64,000 nucleotides of DNA from Agrococcus jejuensis (GTDB taxonomy: Bacteria > Actinomycetota > Actinomycetes > Actinomycetales > Microbacteriaceae). The notes under the pieces were generated by a model that ran no database searches, was not told where the DNA came from, and saw only the letters and a list, made by a program, of their open reading frames with translations. The position numbers and the translations under genes were made by a program. Below, piece after piece: positions 20,156 through 31,125 of this stretch (within the stretch, counting starts at the first letter, position 1; the number at the start of each line of letters is the position of its first letter). Location of the stretch: contig NZ_LT629695.1 of the NCBI RefSeq assembly GCF_900099705.1, positions 682,001 to 746,000 of the forward strand, written 5' to 3'.

Positions 20156-20165
20156 ACGATCGTTC
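20154..20165. promoter_or_regulatory. 12-bp palindrome GAACGATCGTTC
   Basis: A perfect palindrome overlapping the end of the monooxygenase gene, resembling the GAAC-N-GTTC half-site arrangement common in TetR-type operators. No TetR gene is nearby and the promoter it would control is unclear; it could belong to the phoX-like gene 135 bp downstream. Confidence 0.3.
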
Positions 20166-20301
20166 GGGACGTTCGCTCGCGCGACCCCCGCCCGCTCCCA
20201 TCGCGCCACCGACACGACACCCGGCGTCCACCTCCTGACGGTTCCGTGATCGGGTGCGCTGGGCCGCTCGGGTCCGCTCGCGCACCGAGGAGGGGGCTCC
20301 C

Positions 20302-22632
20302 ATGGTCGATGTCGAACGCCGTCCACTGCTGCCGATGGCCGCGCACGTGCGCGGCAAGCGCAGCGCCGTCACGTGCCAGCTGAAGTGCGCCAACGCGTGC
20401 CTCGGCGACGTGTGCAACACGTCGCGCAACGGCTACCTGCGCGACATCATCGACGCCGAGCTCTCGCGCCGCGTGCTGCTGGGCGCCGGCGTCGCCGGCA
20501 CCGTCGCGCTCCTCACGACGCAGGCGATCGGCGCCGCGGCGCCCGCACAGGCAGCCGCTCCCGTGCCCGGCGCCGCGTTCGGCTTCACGCCCATCGCGCC
20601 CGTCGCCGCGACGGTCGACGAGCTCACGGTGCCCGAGGGCTTCACGTACCAGCCGATCCTGCGCTGGGGCGACCCGCTCTTCCTCGACTCCCCCGCCTTC
20701 GACGCGTTCGACCAGACCGAGGCGAAGCAGCGCCGGCAGTTCGGCTACAACTGCGACTACACCGACATCCTGCGCATCGACGCGACGACGGCGCTGCTGT
20801 TCGTGAACCACGAGTACACGAACGAGCCCATCATGTTCCCCGCGGCGCAGATCGCCTCCGACCCCGCGCGCGTGCGCGGCGTCGGTCGCGCGGCGCACGG
20901 CCTCTCGGTCGTGGAGCTCACCCGCGGCAGCGACGCCGAGGCGTGGGAGCCCGTCGTCGGCGCCGACCGCAACCGTCGCTTCCTCGACGACACCCCCTAC
21001 GCCATCACGGGCCCCGCGGCCGGCTCGCCGCTGCTGCAGACCGTCGCCGACCCCACGGGCACCGTGGCGCTCGGCACGCTCGGCAACTGCGCGGGCGGCA
21101 CGACGCCGTGGGGCACGATCCTCTCGGGCGAGGAGAACTTCAACGGCTACTTCGCCGCCGCCGGTGCCACTGCGGCCGACCGCCGCTACGGCCTCACGTC
21201 GCCGACCACGGCGCGCGGCTGGGAGCTCGACGACCCGCGCTTCGACATCCGCAACCCCGGCTACGAGAACGAGGCCAACCGGTTCGGCTGGATCGTCGAG
21301 ATCGACCCGTTCGACCCCACCTCGACGCCGCGCAAGCACACGGCCATGGGCCGCATGAAGCACGAGGGCGCCAACGTGCACATCGCTGCCAACGGTCGCG
21401 TCGCCGCGTACATGGGCGACGACGAGCGCTTCGACTACCTCTACAAGTTCGTCTCGGCAGGCACGTACGTCGAGGGGAGCCGCGCCGCGAACATGACGCT
21501 GCTCGAGACCGGCGACCTCTACGTCGCCCAGTTCGAGGGCAACTCGACCGTCGAGATCGACGGCTCGGGCACGCTGCCCTCCGACGGCGCGTTCGACGGC
21601 GTCGGCCGCTGGCTGCCGCTCGTCGTCGGCGGCGAGTCGCAGGTCGCCGGATGGGCCGTCGACGAGGTGCTCGTGAACACGCGCGGCGCCGCCGACCTCG
21701 TGGGCGCCACGAAGATGGACCGCTGCGAGGACGTGGAGCCGAACCCGACCACGGGCCTCATCTACGTCGCGTGCACGAACAACTCGAACCGCGGCGTCGG
21801 CACGAACGCCGTCGCCGACGAGGCGAACCCGCGCACCGAGAACCGCGACGGCCACGTCATCGAGATCGCCGAGGACGGCGGCGACCACACGGGCACGACG
21901 TTCCGCTGGAGCATCCTCATGCTCTGCGGCGACCCCGCGCAGGGCGACCAGACGTACTTCGCCGGCTTCCCCGTCGACCAGGTCTCGCCCATCTCGTGCC
22001 CCGACAACCTCGCGTTCGACTCCGAGGGCAACCTCTGGGTGTCGACCGACGGAGCCCCCGACGGCATCGGCTACAACGACGGCCTCTTCCGCGTGCGGCT
22101 CGAGGGCGCGCAGCGCGGCCTCGTCGAGCAGTTCCTGTCGGTGCCGGTGGAGTCCGAGACGTGCGGTCCGGTCATCCACGACGACGAGTGGCACGTCTTC
22201 GTCGCCGTGCAGCACCCGGGCGAGGACGGCCTGTTCGCGACGCCCACGTCGCTGTGGCCCGACTACGCCCCCGCCGGCGCGACGGGCGTCGACGGCACGT
22301 TCCACGGCCCGCGCCCCACGGTCGTGCAGGTGCTGCCGATCCCGGTCGAGCCGAGCCCCGAGCCCTCGGAGCCCGAGCCGTCGGTGCCGCCGACGTCGGG
22401 CCAGCCGAGCGTGCCGCCGGTCGCACCGTCGCCGACCGACGGCGTGAGCCCGACGGGCTCGACGGCTCCCACGGGTGGCGCCGGCGTCGGCGGATCGGGC
22501 GGCTCCGGCTCGCTGCCGCAGACGGGCGGACCGCTGCTCGCCCCGCTCGTCGCGGGCGCATCCGCCGCCGTCGCGATCGGCGCCGGCCTCGTCGCGCGCC
22601 TGCGTGCGAAGGGCACCGACGAGGAGGCGTAG
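20302..22632 (+). CDS. PhoX-family alkaline phosphatase, Tat-exported and LPQTG-anchored
   Basis: 776 aa. A twin-arginine signal (SRRVLLGAGVAGTVALL, near 55) precedes the DUF839/PhoX propeller. PEGFTYQPILRWGDPLF, FGYNCDYTDILRI, LFVNHEYTNEPIMFP, CAGGTTPWGTILSGEENF, RMKHEGANV and PDNLAFDSEGNLWVSTDG match the Fe/Ca-dependent PhoX core. A Pro/Ser/Glu-rich wall spacer then leads to LPQTG at 738, a hydrophobic helix and a charged tail, a sortase sorting signal. So this phosphatase should be folded before export and then attached to peptidoglycan, where it can release phosphate from organic esters. GAGGAGGGGG precedes the ATG. Confidence 0.9.
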   Translation: MVDVERRPLLPMAAHVRGKRSAVTCQLKCANACLGDVCNTSRNGYLRDIIDAELSRRVLLGAGVAGTVALLTTQAIGAAAPAQAAAPVPGAAFGFTPIAPVAATVDELTVPEGFTYQPILRWGDPLFLDSPAFDAFDQTEAKQRRQFGYNCDYTDILRIDATTALLFVNHEYTNEPIMFPAAQIASDPARVRGVGRAAHGLSVVELTRGSDAEAWEPVVGADRNRRFLDDTPYAITGPAAGSPLLQTVADPTGTVALGTLGNCAGGTTPWGTILSGEENFNGYFAAAGATAADRRYGLTSPTTARGWELDDPRFDIRNPGYENEANRFGWIVEIDPFDPTSTPRKHTAMGRMKHEGANVHIAANGRVAAYMGDDERFDYLYKFVSAGTYVEGSRAANMTLLETGDLYVAQFEGNSTVEIDGSGTLPSDGAFDGVGRWLPLVVGGESQVAGWAVDEVLVNTRGAADLVGATKMDRCEDVEPNPTTGLIYVACTNNSNRGVGTNAVADEANPRTENRDGHVIEIAEDGGDHTGTTFRWSILMLCGDPAQGDQTYFAGFPVDQVSPISCPDNLAFDSEGNLWVSTDGAPDGIGYNDGLFRVRLEGAQRGLVEQFLSVPVESETCGPVIHDDEWHVFVAVQHPGEDGLFATPTSLWPDYAPAGATGVDGTFHGPRPTVVQVLPIPVEPSPEPSEPEPSVPPTSGQPSVPPVAPSPTDGVSPTGSTAPTGGAGVGGSGGSGSLPQTGGPLLAPLVAGASAAVAIGAGLVARLRAKGTDEEA

Positions 22633-22647
22633 CCCCCGTCGCGGTTC

Positions 22648-22718
22648 GCGTTTCGCAGGCGATCAGGGGTGGCGGAGGGAAGTTACCCCTCTGCCACCCC
22701 TGATCGCCTGCGAAACGC
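22648..22718. repeat. 71-nt long hairpin A (26-bp perfect stem)
   Basis: Arms 22648-22673 and 22693-22718 are perfectly complementary; six further pairs inside, one of them G:T, give about 32 bp around a 6-nt loop. It lies between the convergent phoX-like and nucleotidyltransferase genes, so may terminate both. It is a diverged copy of hairpin B; see findings. Confidence 0.85.
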
Positions 22719-22731
22719 ATCCAGCCATGTG

Positions 22732-22798
22732 CGTATTGCAGGCGATTCCGGGTCTCGAGGGGAATGCTCCCTTCAGAACCGGAATCGCCTGCAATACG
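22732..22798. repeat. 67-nt long hairpin B (20-bp perfect stem)
   Basis: Arms 22732-22751 and 22779-22798 pair perfectly, with a broken inner stem closing on a 4-nt loop. Its left arm shares GCAGGCGAT and other bases with the left arm of hairpin A, 14 nt away, yet the differing positions are matched on the opposite arm. Confidence 0.85.
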
Positions 22799-22831
22799 TA
22801 GCGGTCGGGCCCGGCAGTGTGGCGGCGCGCG

Positions 22832-23659
22832 TCAGGCGATCGCGACGCGGACGTCAGCGACGAGCTCGCGCGTCGCCTCGACGCAGCGCTCGAGCGCCGC
22901 AGCCCCGCCGTCGACGGTCGAGAGCGCGTTGCGCACACGCCGCTCCAGCCCGTCGGGCGCGTGCGGCATCGTCTGCGCCTCGGCCACGAGCCGCTTCTCG
23001 TTGACGACCCATCGACGGTCGCGCCCGGCGAGCGCATGACAGGCGAGCAGCACCGTGCGCGACAGGCACAGCAGCACGAACGCGTCGTCGCCGCGTGCAG
23101 CGGCCTTGCCCGCCTGCGTCAGCAGCAGATCCGCCTCCCACAGCCCTGCGACGAGCGCGTCGCCGAGCGCGTCGGGCATGCGCTCCATGCGCTCGCGCAG
23201 CAGCTGCAGCGCGTCGGTCGGATCCTGCAGGATGCGCGCGTGCACGAGCTCGCCGACGTAGGCGACGTCGAGGAATCCGAGCGGATGGCCCGCCTGCGCG
23301 TGGAACGCGTGCTCGCCGCGCTGCGCGCGCGTCCACTGCTGCTCGACGCGGTCGAGGTCGCGGCGGATCCAGTCGACGGGCATGCCGTCGACCTCGAGCC
23401 ACGCACCGCAGTCGACCCATGGACCCCACTCCCCGGGCCGAGCGAAGCGCGTCGACGTCGACGACCAGCGCGCAGCGAGCTCGTCGAGCGCATCGAAGTC
23501 CACGGCTCCACGGGTGTAGAGCCCGAGGTCGACGTCCGACGACGGCGCGTGCGCGTTGCGCGCCCGCGAGCCGCCCATGACGACCGCCACGACGCCGTCG
23601 ACGGCGACGAGGTCGCGCGCCATGGCCTGCACGACGCGGTCCATGTGCTCGCTCAGCAT
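22832..23659 (-). CDS. nucleotidyltransferase-domain protein
   Basis: 275 aa. VVAVVMGGSRARNAHAPSSDVDLGLY is the pol-beta-type nucleotidyltransferase motif GS-x-A-R-x(9)-D-x-D, with two metal Asp residues about 45-47. LEVDGMPVDWIRRDLDRVEQ supplies a probable third carboxylate. The C-terminal half (about 140-275) is all helical, like the substrate domain of aminoglycoside or MNT-HEPN-type enzymes. The family includes antibiotic adenylyltransferases and toxin-antitoxin AMPylators; no HEPN partner is adjacent, so the target is unknown. Start uncertain between ATGs at 23659 and 23644. Confidence 0.75.
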   Translation of the reverse strand: MLSEHMDRVVQAMARDLVAVDGVVAVVMGGSRARNAHAPSSDVDLGLYTRGAVDFDALDELAARWSSTSTRFARPGEWGPWVDCGAWLEVDGMPVDWIRRDLDRVEQQWTRAQRGEHAFHAQAGHPLGFLDVAYVGELVHARILQDPTDALQLLRERMERMPDALGDALVAGLWEADLLLTQAGKAAARGDDAFVLLCLSRTVLLACHALAGRDRRWVVNEKRLVAEAQTMPHAPDGLERRVRNALSTVDGGAAALERCVEATRELVADVRVAIA

Positions 23660-23666
23660 GGCTCGC

Positions 23667-23878
23667 TCAGCAGCACCGGCCCTGCGGGTTCGCGTCCTGC
23701 CAGCGGTGGTAGTCGCGCCAGAAGGCGCGGCGGTCGAGCGGTGGACGCTCGGGATGCGCGGCACGCTCGTGCGCGAGGTACGACTCGTACCGCGACTCCC
23801 CCGTGAGGCCGCGCGCGTACCAGGCGGCCGCGCGCCACGCACGCGCGAGCGCGTGCGTGGCGGCGGGTCGACTCGGCA

Positions 23879-23879
<1 letters not shown>
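23667..23879 (-). CDS. YbdD/YjiX-family (DUF466) CstA partner
   Basis: 70 aa. The segment GESRYESYLAHERAAHPERPPLDRRAFWRDYHRWQDANPQGRCC is the conserved family core, ending in a Cys pair. In E. coli the small proteins YbdD and YjiX are required partners of the CstA and BtsT pyruvate transporters. Its ATG overlaps the cstA stop by one base (TGATG), so the two are translationally coupled. It is too small and compact to be anything but an accessory factor. Confidence 0.9.
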
Positions 23880-26113
<2,234 letters not shown>

Positions 26114-26160
26114 CGCGATGTCTCCTATGACGTCGTGGGCCGTCCCCCAGCGTAGGCGAT

Positions 26161-26178
26161 GGGATCCCTGAGGATCCC
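26161..26178. promoter_or_regulatory. inverted repeat in the cstA/GntR divergent promoter region
   Basis: GGGATCC (26161-26167), 4-nt spacer, GGATCCC (26172-26178). It lies 18 bp before the GntR start and 47 bp before cstA, where a shared operator would be expected. Confidence 0.55.
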
Positions 26179-26196
26179 CGATGGGAGGATGGGTCG

Positions 26197-26937
26197 GTGG
26201 AGAGCGCGCGCGAGCAGCAGGCCGCGCCGCAGCGTCTCCGGTACCGCGAGGTCGCCGCCGCGATCGACGTCGAGATCGCCTCGGGTGCCGTCGCCGTCGG
26301 GTCGCGCCTGCCGTCGGAGGCGACGCTCGCCGCCCGCCATGACGTGGCGCGCGGCACGGTGCGCAAGGCGCTCGCGCACCTGCAGCGACGCGGCGTCGTC
26401 GCGCCGCAGCGCGGGGCCGGATGGGTGGTGCAGTCGCCCGTGCGCGCCTACGGGCTCGCGGGGTTCCGGTCGTTCGCGCAGTGGGCGCGCAGCCGCGGGC
26501 TCGAGCCCGGCGGCCTCGTCGTCGCCTCGGCCGACGCGATCGCCGATGCCGCCCTCGCGCGCCGGATGCGCATCCCCGTCGGCGACGCCGTGCTGCACGT
26601 GACGCGCGTGCGCACGCTCGACGGGCAGCGCGTCATGGTCGAGCGGTCGACGTATCCCTCGTGGGTCGCGCCCGTCGTGCGCGACCAGCCGCGCGATGCG
26701 CCGTCGGTCGCGGAGCTGCTGGCGGATGCGGGCTTCGCCGAGGCGGAGGGGTCGCACCGGCTCGACGCCGTGGCGGCGTCGAGCGACGACGCGCGGCTGC
26801 TGGGCGTGCCGCGCTCGAGCCCGCTGCTGCTCGTCGACCGGCACGCGATCGGCGCGGATGGCCGCACGATCGACGTGAGCGACGATCGCTACCTGCCGGG
26901 CACCGTGACGTTCGAGGTGCGCTCCGACGGTCGCTGA
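26197..26937 (+). CDS. GntR/HutC-family transcriptional regulator
   Basis: 246 aa. The winged helix (about 12-80) has LRYREVAAAIDVEIASGAVAVGSRLPSEATLAARHDVARGTVRKALAHL, and the UTRA effector domain follows (about 90-240) with VLHVTRVRTLDGQRVMVERSTYP and a C-terminal YLPGTVTFEV. HutC-type proteins sense sugars, amino acids or their phosphates. The GTG start follows GGGAGGA. Placed head to head with cstA-ybdD, it probably regulates pyruvate or peptide uptake, and the 7-4-7 inverted repeat between them is its likely site. Confidence 0.88.
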   Translation: MESAREQQAAPQRLRYREVAAAIDVEIASGAVAVGSRLPSEATLAARHDVARGTVRKALAHLQRRGVVAPQRGAGWVVQSPVRAYGLAGFRSFAQWARSRGLEPGGLVVASADAIADAALARRMRIPVGDAVLHVTRVRTLDGQRVMVERSTYPSWVAPVVRDQPRDAPSVAELLADAGFAEAEGSHRLDAVAASSDDARLLGVPRSSPLLLVDRHAIGADGRTIDVSDDRYLPGTVTFEVRSDGR

Positions 26938-27105
26938 CCGCCGGCCGAGCGGGCGCGGGTGGACAGGTGCGCGCAGCCGTCCGCACCGATGCCGCACGGA
27001 TGCGGGCGAGGCAGCCGGGCGGTCGCCTCCCGTTCACCTTCGCGTCGACGACCCCGGCGAGGCTCCTCGTGCGCTGCCTCCCGGCGCGCGAAGAGAGGAC
27101 CTCCC

Positions 27106-29268
27106 ATGCATCCCCGACCGCAGCGCCGCCGCACCGCGACGCGCATCGTCGCCCCCGCGGCCCTCGTCGCGGCGCTCGTCGCCTCGCCGCTCGCCGCATC
27201 CACCGCCATCGCCGCACCCGACGCGGCGCCCGACGCGGCCGTGCAGGCCGCCGCGTCGACCCTGACGCTCGACGCCGCCGCGTACGAGACCGGTCAGCCG
27301 ATCACGGCGACGTACGCGACCGACGTGCCCGACGCGACGAACTGGATCGGCATCTACCCCGCCGGCGTCACGCCCGGCGACCAGCCGTCGACGCTGTGGG
27401 ACTACGCACCCGACGCCTCCGGCACCCTGGCCTTCTCGGGCGACCTCGCAGCCGGCGAGTGGACGGCGTGGTTCCTCGCGCAGGACGGCTACGAGCCGCT
27501 CGCCGAGCCCGTCGCCTTCACCGTCGCCGCCGACCCGGAGGCGCCCGTGCCCGGCGACCCGTCGGCGCCCGTGAGCATCGACCCCGTCGTCACCGACGTC
27601 ACGACCGACGGCGTGCTCGCCCGCGAGGGCTTCGACGCGATCGACGCGGCCGCAGCCGCATCCGGCGCCTGGACGAGCATGACGCGAGACGCGTGGACGG
27701 CCGAGATCGACGAGATGCGCGGCCGCTTCTCGCGCGCCCACGGCGCCATCGCGATCGCCGACGCGCAGCAGGCCGGCGGCGACGCGTTCTCGGCGGCGCT
27801 CGCGCTCGACCCCGTGTCGGTCGAGGGCCTCGCGGCCGTGCGCCTCACGTTCGACAGCCACTACCGCGGCGCGCCCGGCCAGTCGGGCGTCGTGCTCGCG
27901 TCGTTCGACGGCGGCGAGGCGACCGAGGTGCTGCGCCTCGACGAGTCGACCGTCGTGAGCGGCTACGACGAGACGCAGATGAACGCGATGCAGGACGTCG
28001 TGCTCGACGTGCCCGTCGGCGCATCCGACGTCACCTTCTCGTGGGTCTTCGAGGCCGGTGCCGGCGGCCGCTACTGGGCGATCGACTCCGCCACGGTGCA
28101 CCAGGTGCAGGCCGACGTCGAGGGCGCGCCGACGCAGGCGTGGGTCGTCTCCGACATCCAGGGCCACCCCGGCGACTTCCAGCAGGGCATCGGCCAGATG
28201 GCGCAGCTCGCGCCCGACGCGAACGGCCTGCTCATGGTCGGCGACATCGTGAACTCGGGCACGACGGCCGAGTGGGATGAGATCTACGACGTCATGGATG
28301 CGACGGCCGGCGTGCGCCCCGAGCAGACGATCGCGGCGATCGGCAACCACGAGCGCTACGCGTCGGGCGGCTTCGAGGCCAACCGCGCCCGCTTCCTCGA
28401 GTTCGCGCAGCGCGAGGGCACCTACGACGAGTACGTGCTCGAGGGCACGGGCGGCGAGGTGCCGGTGATCGTGCTCGGCCAGGAGTTCGCGTCGCCGACC
28501 GACGTCGCGATGAGCGACGCGCAGGTCGCCTTCCTCGAGGGGCGCCTCGCGCACTGGACCGACCTCGACCGCCAGGTCGTCGTCATGACGCACTTCCCGC
28601 TCGGCGAGACGACGTCGGGCACGTGGGCGCCGAACTACTCCGAGCACCACCAGATGAACGACCGCCTCACGAGCATCCTCGGCAACTACCCCAACGCCGT
28701 CGTCTTCTCTGGCCACACGCACTACCCGGCCGAGCAGGGCGACTGGGCGATGCAGCGCCGCACCGACGACGGGCACGCCGACGGCTTCTGGTCGATCAAC
28801 ACCATGGCGATGCACATCGAGTGGGATGCGGTCGGCGAGGACACCGCGACGCGCAGCGAGGTGACGACGGGCGACGTGAACCGCGGCAGCGTGCTCGACG
28901 TCTACGGCGACCGCCTCGTGGTGACGGCGTACGACTTCTTCGCCGACTCGGCGCAGCTGCAGCAGGTCACGATCCCGAACCCGCTCGTCGCGTTCGACGA
29001 GCAGGCCGCGGCGCCCGTGCCGTCGCCCGAGCCGACCGACGAGCCGGAGCCCTCGGTCGAGCCCACCTCGTCGCCCAGCGACGACCCGGCCCCGTCGGCA
29101 CCGACCCCGTCGACGGCTCCGGGCGCCGGTGACGACGTCGCCGGCGGCGAGGGCTCGCTGCCGCAGACGGGCGCCGACGTCGCATGGCTCGCGGCGCTCG
29201 CGGCAGCGGTCGTCGCCGCGCTCGGTGGCGGGCTGCTCGTGCGGCAGCGGATGCGTCGCCGCGCCTGA
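27106..29268 (+). CDS. secreted metallophosphoesterase with LPQTG wall anchor
   Basis: 720 aa. An N-terminal signal peptide ends near ASTAIAA. Beta-rich regions (about 45-150 and 180-335) resemble Ig-like or galactose-binding modules. The calcineurin-like domain follows with Asp350/His354 (SDIQGH), GDIVNSG, GNHE (Asn414, His415), MTHFPLGE and GHTH (537-539), a full dimetal site. A Pro/Glu/Ser spacer leads to LPQTG at 685, a transmembrane helix and a basic tail. With the PhoX-like enzyme this makes two wall-anchored phosphohydrolases in 9 kb. AGAGAGGA precedes the ATG; the 168 bp upstream hold no other gene. Confidence 0.88.
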   Translation: MHPRPQRRRTATRIVAPAALVAALVASPLAASTAIAAPDAAPDAAVQAAASTLTLDAAAYETGQPITATYATDVPDATNWIGIYPAGVTPGDQPSTLWDYAPDASGTLAFSGDLAAGEWTAWFLAQDGYEPLAEPVAFTVAADPEAPVPGDPSAPVSIDPVVTDVTTDGVLAREGFDAIDAAAAASGAWTSMTRDAWTAEIDEMRGRFSRAHGAIAIADAQQAGGDAFSAALALDPVSVEGLAAVRLTFDSHYRGAPGQSGVVLASFDGGEATEVLRLDESTVVSGYDETQMNAMQDVVLDVPVGASDVTFSWVFEAGAGGRYWAIDSATVHQVQADVEGAPTQAWVVSDIQGHPGDFQQGIGQMAQLAPDANGLLMVGDIVNSGTTAEWDEIYDVMDATAGVRPEQTIAAIGNHERYASGGFEANRARFLEFAQREGTYDEYVLEGTGGEVPVIVLGQEFASPTDVAMSDAQVAFLEGRLAHWTDLDRQVVVMTHFPLGETTSGTWAPNYSEHHQMNDRLTSILGNYPNAVVFSGHTHYPAEQGDWAMQRRTDDGHADGFWSINTMAMHIEWDAVGEDTATRSEVTTGDVNRGSVLDVYGDRLVVTAYDFFADSAQLQQVTIPNPLVAFDEQAAAPVPSPEPTDEPEPSVEPTSSPSDDPAPSAPTPSTAPGAGDDVAGGEGSLPQTGADVAWLAALAAAVVAALGGGLLVRQRMRRRA

Positions 29269-29285
29269 CGCAGGCGGGAACGCAG

Positions 29286-29315
29286 GAGGCGGCCGGGCTC
29301 ACGCCCGGCCGCCTC
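29286..29315. terminator. bidirectional terminator
   Basis: A perfect 13-bp stem (29286-29298 with 29303-29315) and 4-nt loop between the convergent phosphoesterase and metI genes. Confidence 0.85.
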
Positions 29316-29338
29316 TCGCGCATCCACGGCCTGCCGCG

Positions 29339-30010
29339 TCAGTGGCGCAGGATGCGGCGCGCGAGCCAGTTGCCGAGGCCCTGCACCAGCTGCGTGACGA
29401 CGATGATGATCGCGAGCGCCGACCACGTCACGACCGGGTCGAAGCGGCGGTAGCCGTAGTCGAGCGCGTAGGCGCCGAGGCCCTCGCCGCCGATGATGCT
29501 CGCGACCGACGACATGTCGATGAGCGCGACCGTCGCGAACGTGTAGCCGAGGATGAGCGGGCCGAACGCCTCGGGCAGGATCACGGTGCGGATGATGCGC
29601 CACGGGCTCGCCCCCGTCGCGCGCGCCGCCTCGATGACGCCGGGGTCGACCGAGATGAGGTTCTGCTCGACGATGCGCGCGATGCCGAAGGTCGCGGCGA
29701 TCGAGATCGAGAAGATGATCACGTTGGTGCCGAGCCCCGTGCCGAGCACCGCGCGTGCGACGGGCTGCAGCGCGACGATGAAGATGATGAACGGGATCGG
29801 CCGGATCGTGTTCACGAGCGCGTTGAGCACCCAGAACGCCACCGGCTGAGCCAGCACGCCGCCGCGACGCGTGACGTAGAGCGCCGTGCCGACGAGCAGG
29901 CCGCCGAGACCGCCGAACAGCAGCGAGACCGCGACGAGCCACAGCGTGATGCCGGTCTGCTCGAACAGGGTGGGCAGCAGCTCCTGCAGCTGCTCGACGA
30001 GGTCGTTCAT
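29339..30010 (-). CDS. metI: methionine ABC transporter permease
   Basis: 223 aa with five predicted helices. ALVNTIRPIPFIIFIVAL, the EAA loop IEAARATGASPWRIIRTVILPEA and the ending DMSSVASIIGGEGLGAYALDYGYRRFDPVV are MetI signatures. It forms the membrane channel with two MetN ATPases and receives methionine from MetQ. The ATG overlaps the metN stop as ATGA. Confidence 0.95.
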   Translation of the reverse strand: MNDLVEQLQELLPTLFEQTGITLWLVAVSLLFGGLGGLLVGTALYVTRRGGVLAQPVAFWVLNALVNTIRPIPFIIFIVALQPVARAVLGTGLGTNVIIFSISIAATFGIARIVEQNLISVDPGVIEAARATGASPWRIIRTVILPEAFGPLILGYTFATVALIDMSSVASIIGGEGLGAYALDYGYRRFDPVVTWSALAIIIVVTQLVQGLGNWLARRILRH

Positions 30011-31038
30011 GCCGTCACCTCCGTGATGGTCACGCCGGAGCCGATGCTCGCGATGGCGTCGGCGACCGCCGCGTCATCGCCGCGCACCGCGATCGTGAGC
30101 AGGCCGTAGACGCGGCCCTGGATGTCGTCGACGCCGCCGTGCACGAGATGGAAGTCGACGCCGGCACGCGCGAGGGCGCCGAAGACGCGCGCCTCGCTCG
30201 CGCCCTCGTCGGTGAACGAGATCGTGAACAGGCGGCCGTCGTGCTGCTCGCGAAGTGCGACGAGCGCATCGCCGTCGGGCAGCGCGCGCACGACGGTGCG
30301 CACGAAGCACCTCGCTGTGTCGGTCTGCGGCCTCGTGAACACGTCGTACGTCGCACCCGACTCGACGACGCGCCCCTGCTCCATGACGGCGACCTTCGTG
30401 GCGATGCGGGCGATGACGTCCATCTCGTGCGTGATGACGACGATCGTGACGCCCAGCTCGCGGTTGACGCGCGCGAGCAGGTCGAGCACCTCGTCGGTCG
30501 TCTCGGGGTCGAGTGCGCTCGTCGCCTCGTCGGCGAGCAGGATCGCGGGCTCGGCCGCGAGCGCTCGAGCGATGCCGACGCGCTGCTGCTGGCCGCCCGA
30601 GAGCTGCTCGGGGTAGGCATCCGCCTTGTCCTCGAGGCCCACGAAGCGCAGCAGCTCGTCGACGCGGGCGCGCCGCTGGTCGCGCGGCATGCCCACGACC
30701 TCGAGCGGGTAGGCGACGTTCGCGCGGATGGTGCGCGACCGAAGCAGGTTGAAGCGCTGGAAGATCATGCCGATCCCCTGCCGCACCTCGCGCAGCCGTG
30801 CGCCCGAGAGCGACGTCACGTCGACGCCATCGATCTGGATCGACCCCTGCGTCACGGGCTCGAGGCCATTGATGAGGCGCACGAGCGTGGACTTGCCCGC
30901 GCCCGAGTAGCCGATGACGCCGAACACGTCACCGCGCTCGACCTCGAGGCTCACGCCGTCGACGGCGACGACGGTCGCGCCGCCTCTGCGACGCGGCGCG
31001 TACGCCTTCGTCACGTCGGTGATGGAGATGTGCGGCAT
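30007..31038 (-). CDS. metN: methionine ABC transporter ATPase
   Basis: 343 aa. Walker A GYSGAGKST, Q-loop FQRFNLLRSRT, signature LSGGQQQRVGIARAL, Walker B ILLADEATSALDP and H-loop VVITHEMDVI are intact. The C-terminal NIL domain (about 260-343, with FTISFTDEGASEARVFGALARAGVDFHLVHGGVDDIQGRVYGLL) is the allosteric methionine sensor responsible for trans-inhibition. GAGGA lies 7 nt before the ATG. Operon order is metQ-metN-metI. Confidence 0.95.
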   Translation of the reverse strand: MPHISITDVTKAYAPRRRGGATVVAVDGVSLEVERGDVFGVIGYSGAGKSTLVRLINGLEPVTQGSIQIDGVDVTSLSGARLREVRQGIGMIFQRFNLLRSRTIRANVAYPLEVVGMPRDQRRARVDELLRFVGLEDKADAYPEQLSGGQQQRVGIARALAAEPAILLADEATSALDPETTDEVLDLLARVNRELGVTIVVITHEMDVIARIATKVAVMEQGRVVESGATYDVFTRPQTDTARCFVRTVVRALPDGDALVALREQHDGRLFTISFTDEGASEARVFGALARAGVDFHLVHGGVDDIQGRVYGLLTIAVRGDDAAVADAIASIGSGVTITEVTA

Positions 31039-31082
31039 CTGCTGGTCCTCGTGGGTGGGGGTCGGTCGGTGAACGCCGTGAA

Positions 31083-31108
31083 CGCGGGCACCATCGCTGG
31101 TGCCCGCG
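31083..31108 (-). terminator. intercistronic hairpin between metQ and metN
   Basis: An 11-bp perfect stem (31083-31093 with 31098-31108), loop TCGC, 17 nt after the metQ stop and 44 nt before metN. No T tract follows on the minus strand. It probably protects metQ mRNA or partly terminates, giving more binding protein than transporter. Confidence 0.65.
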
Positions 31109-31125
31109 CTCATCGTCGTCGGGTC

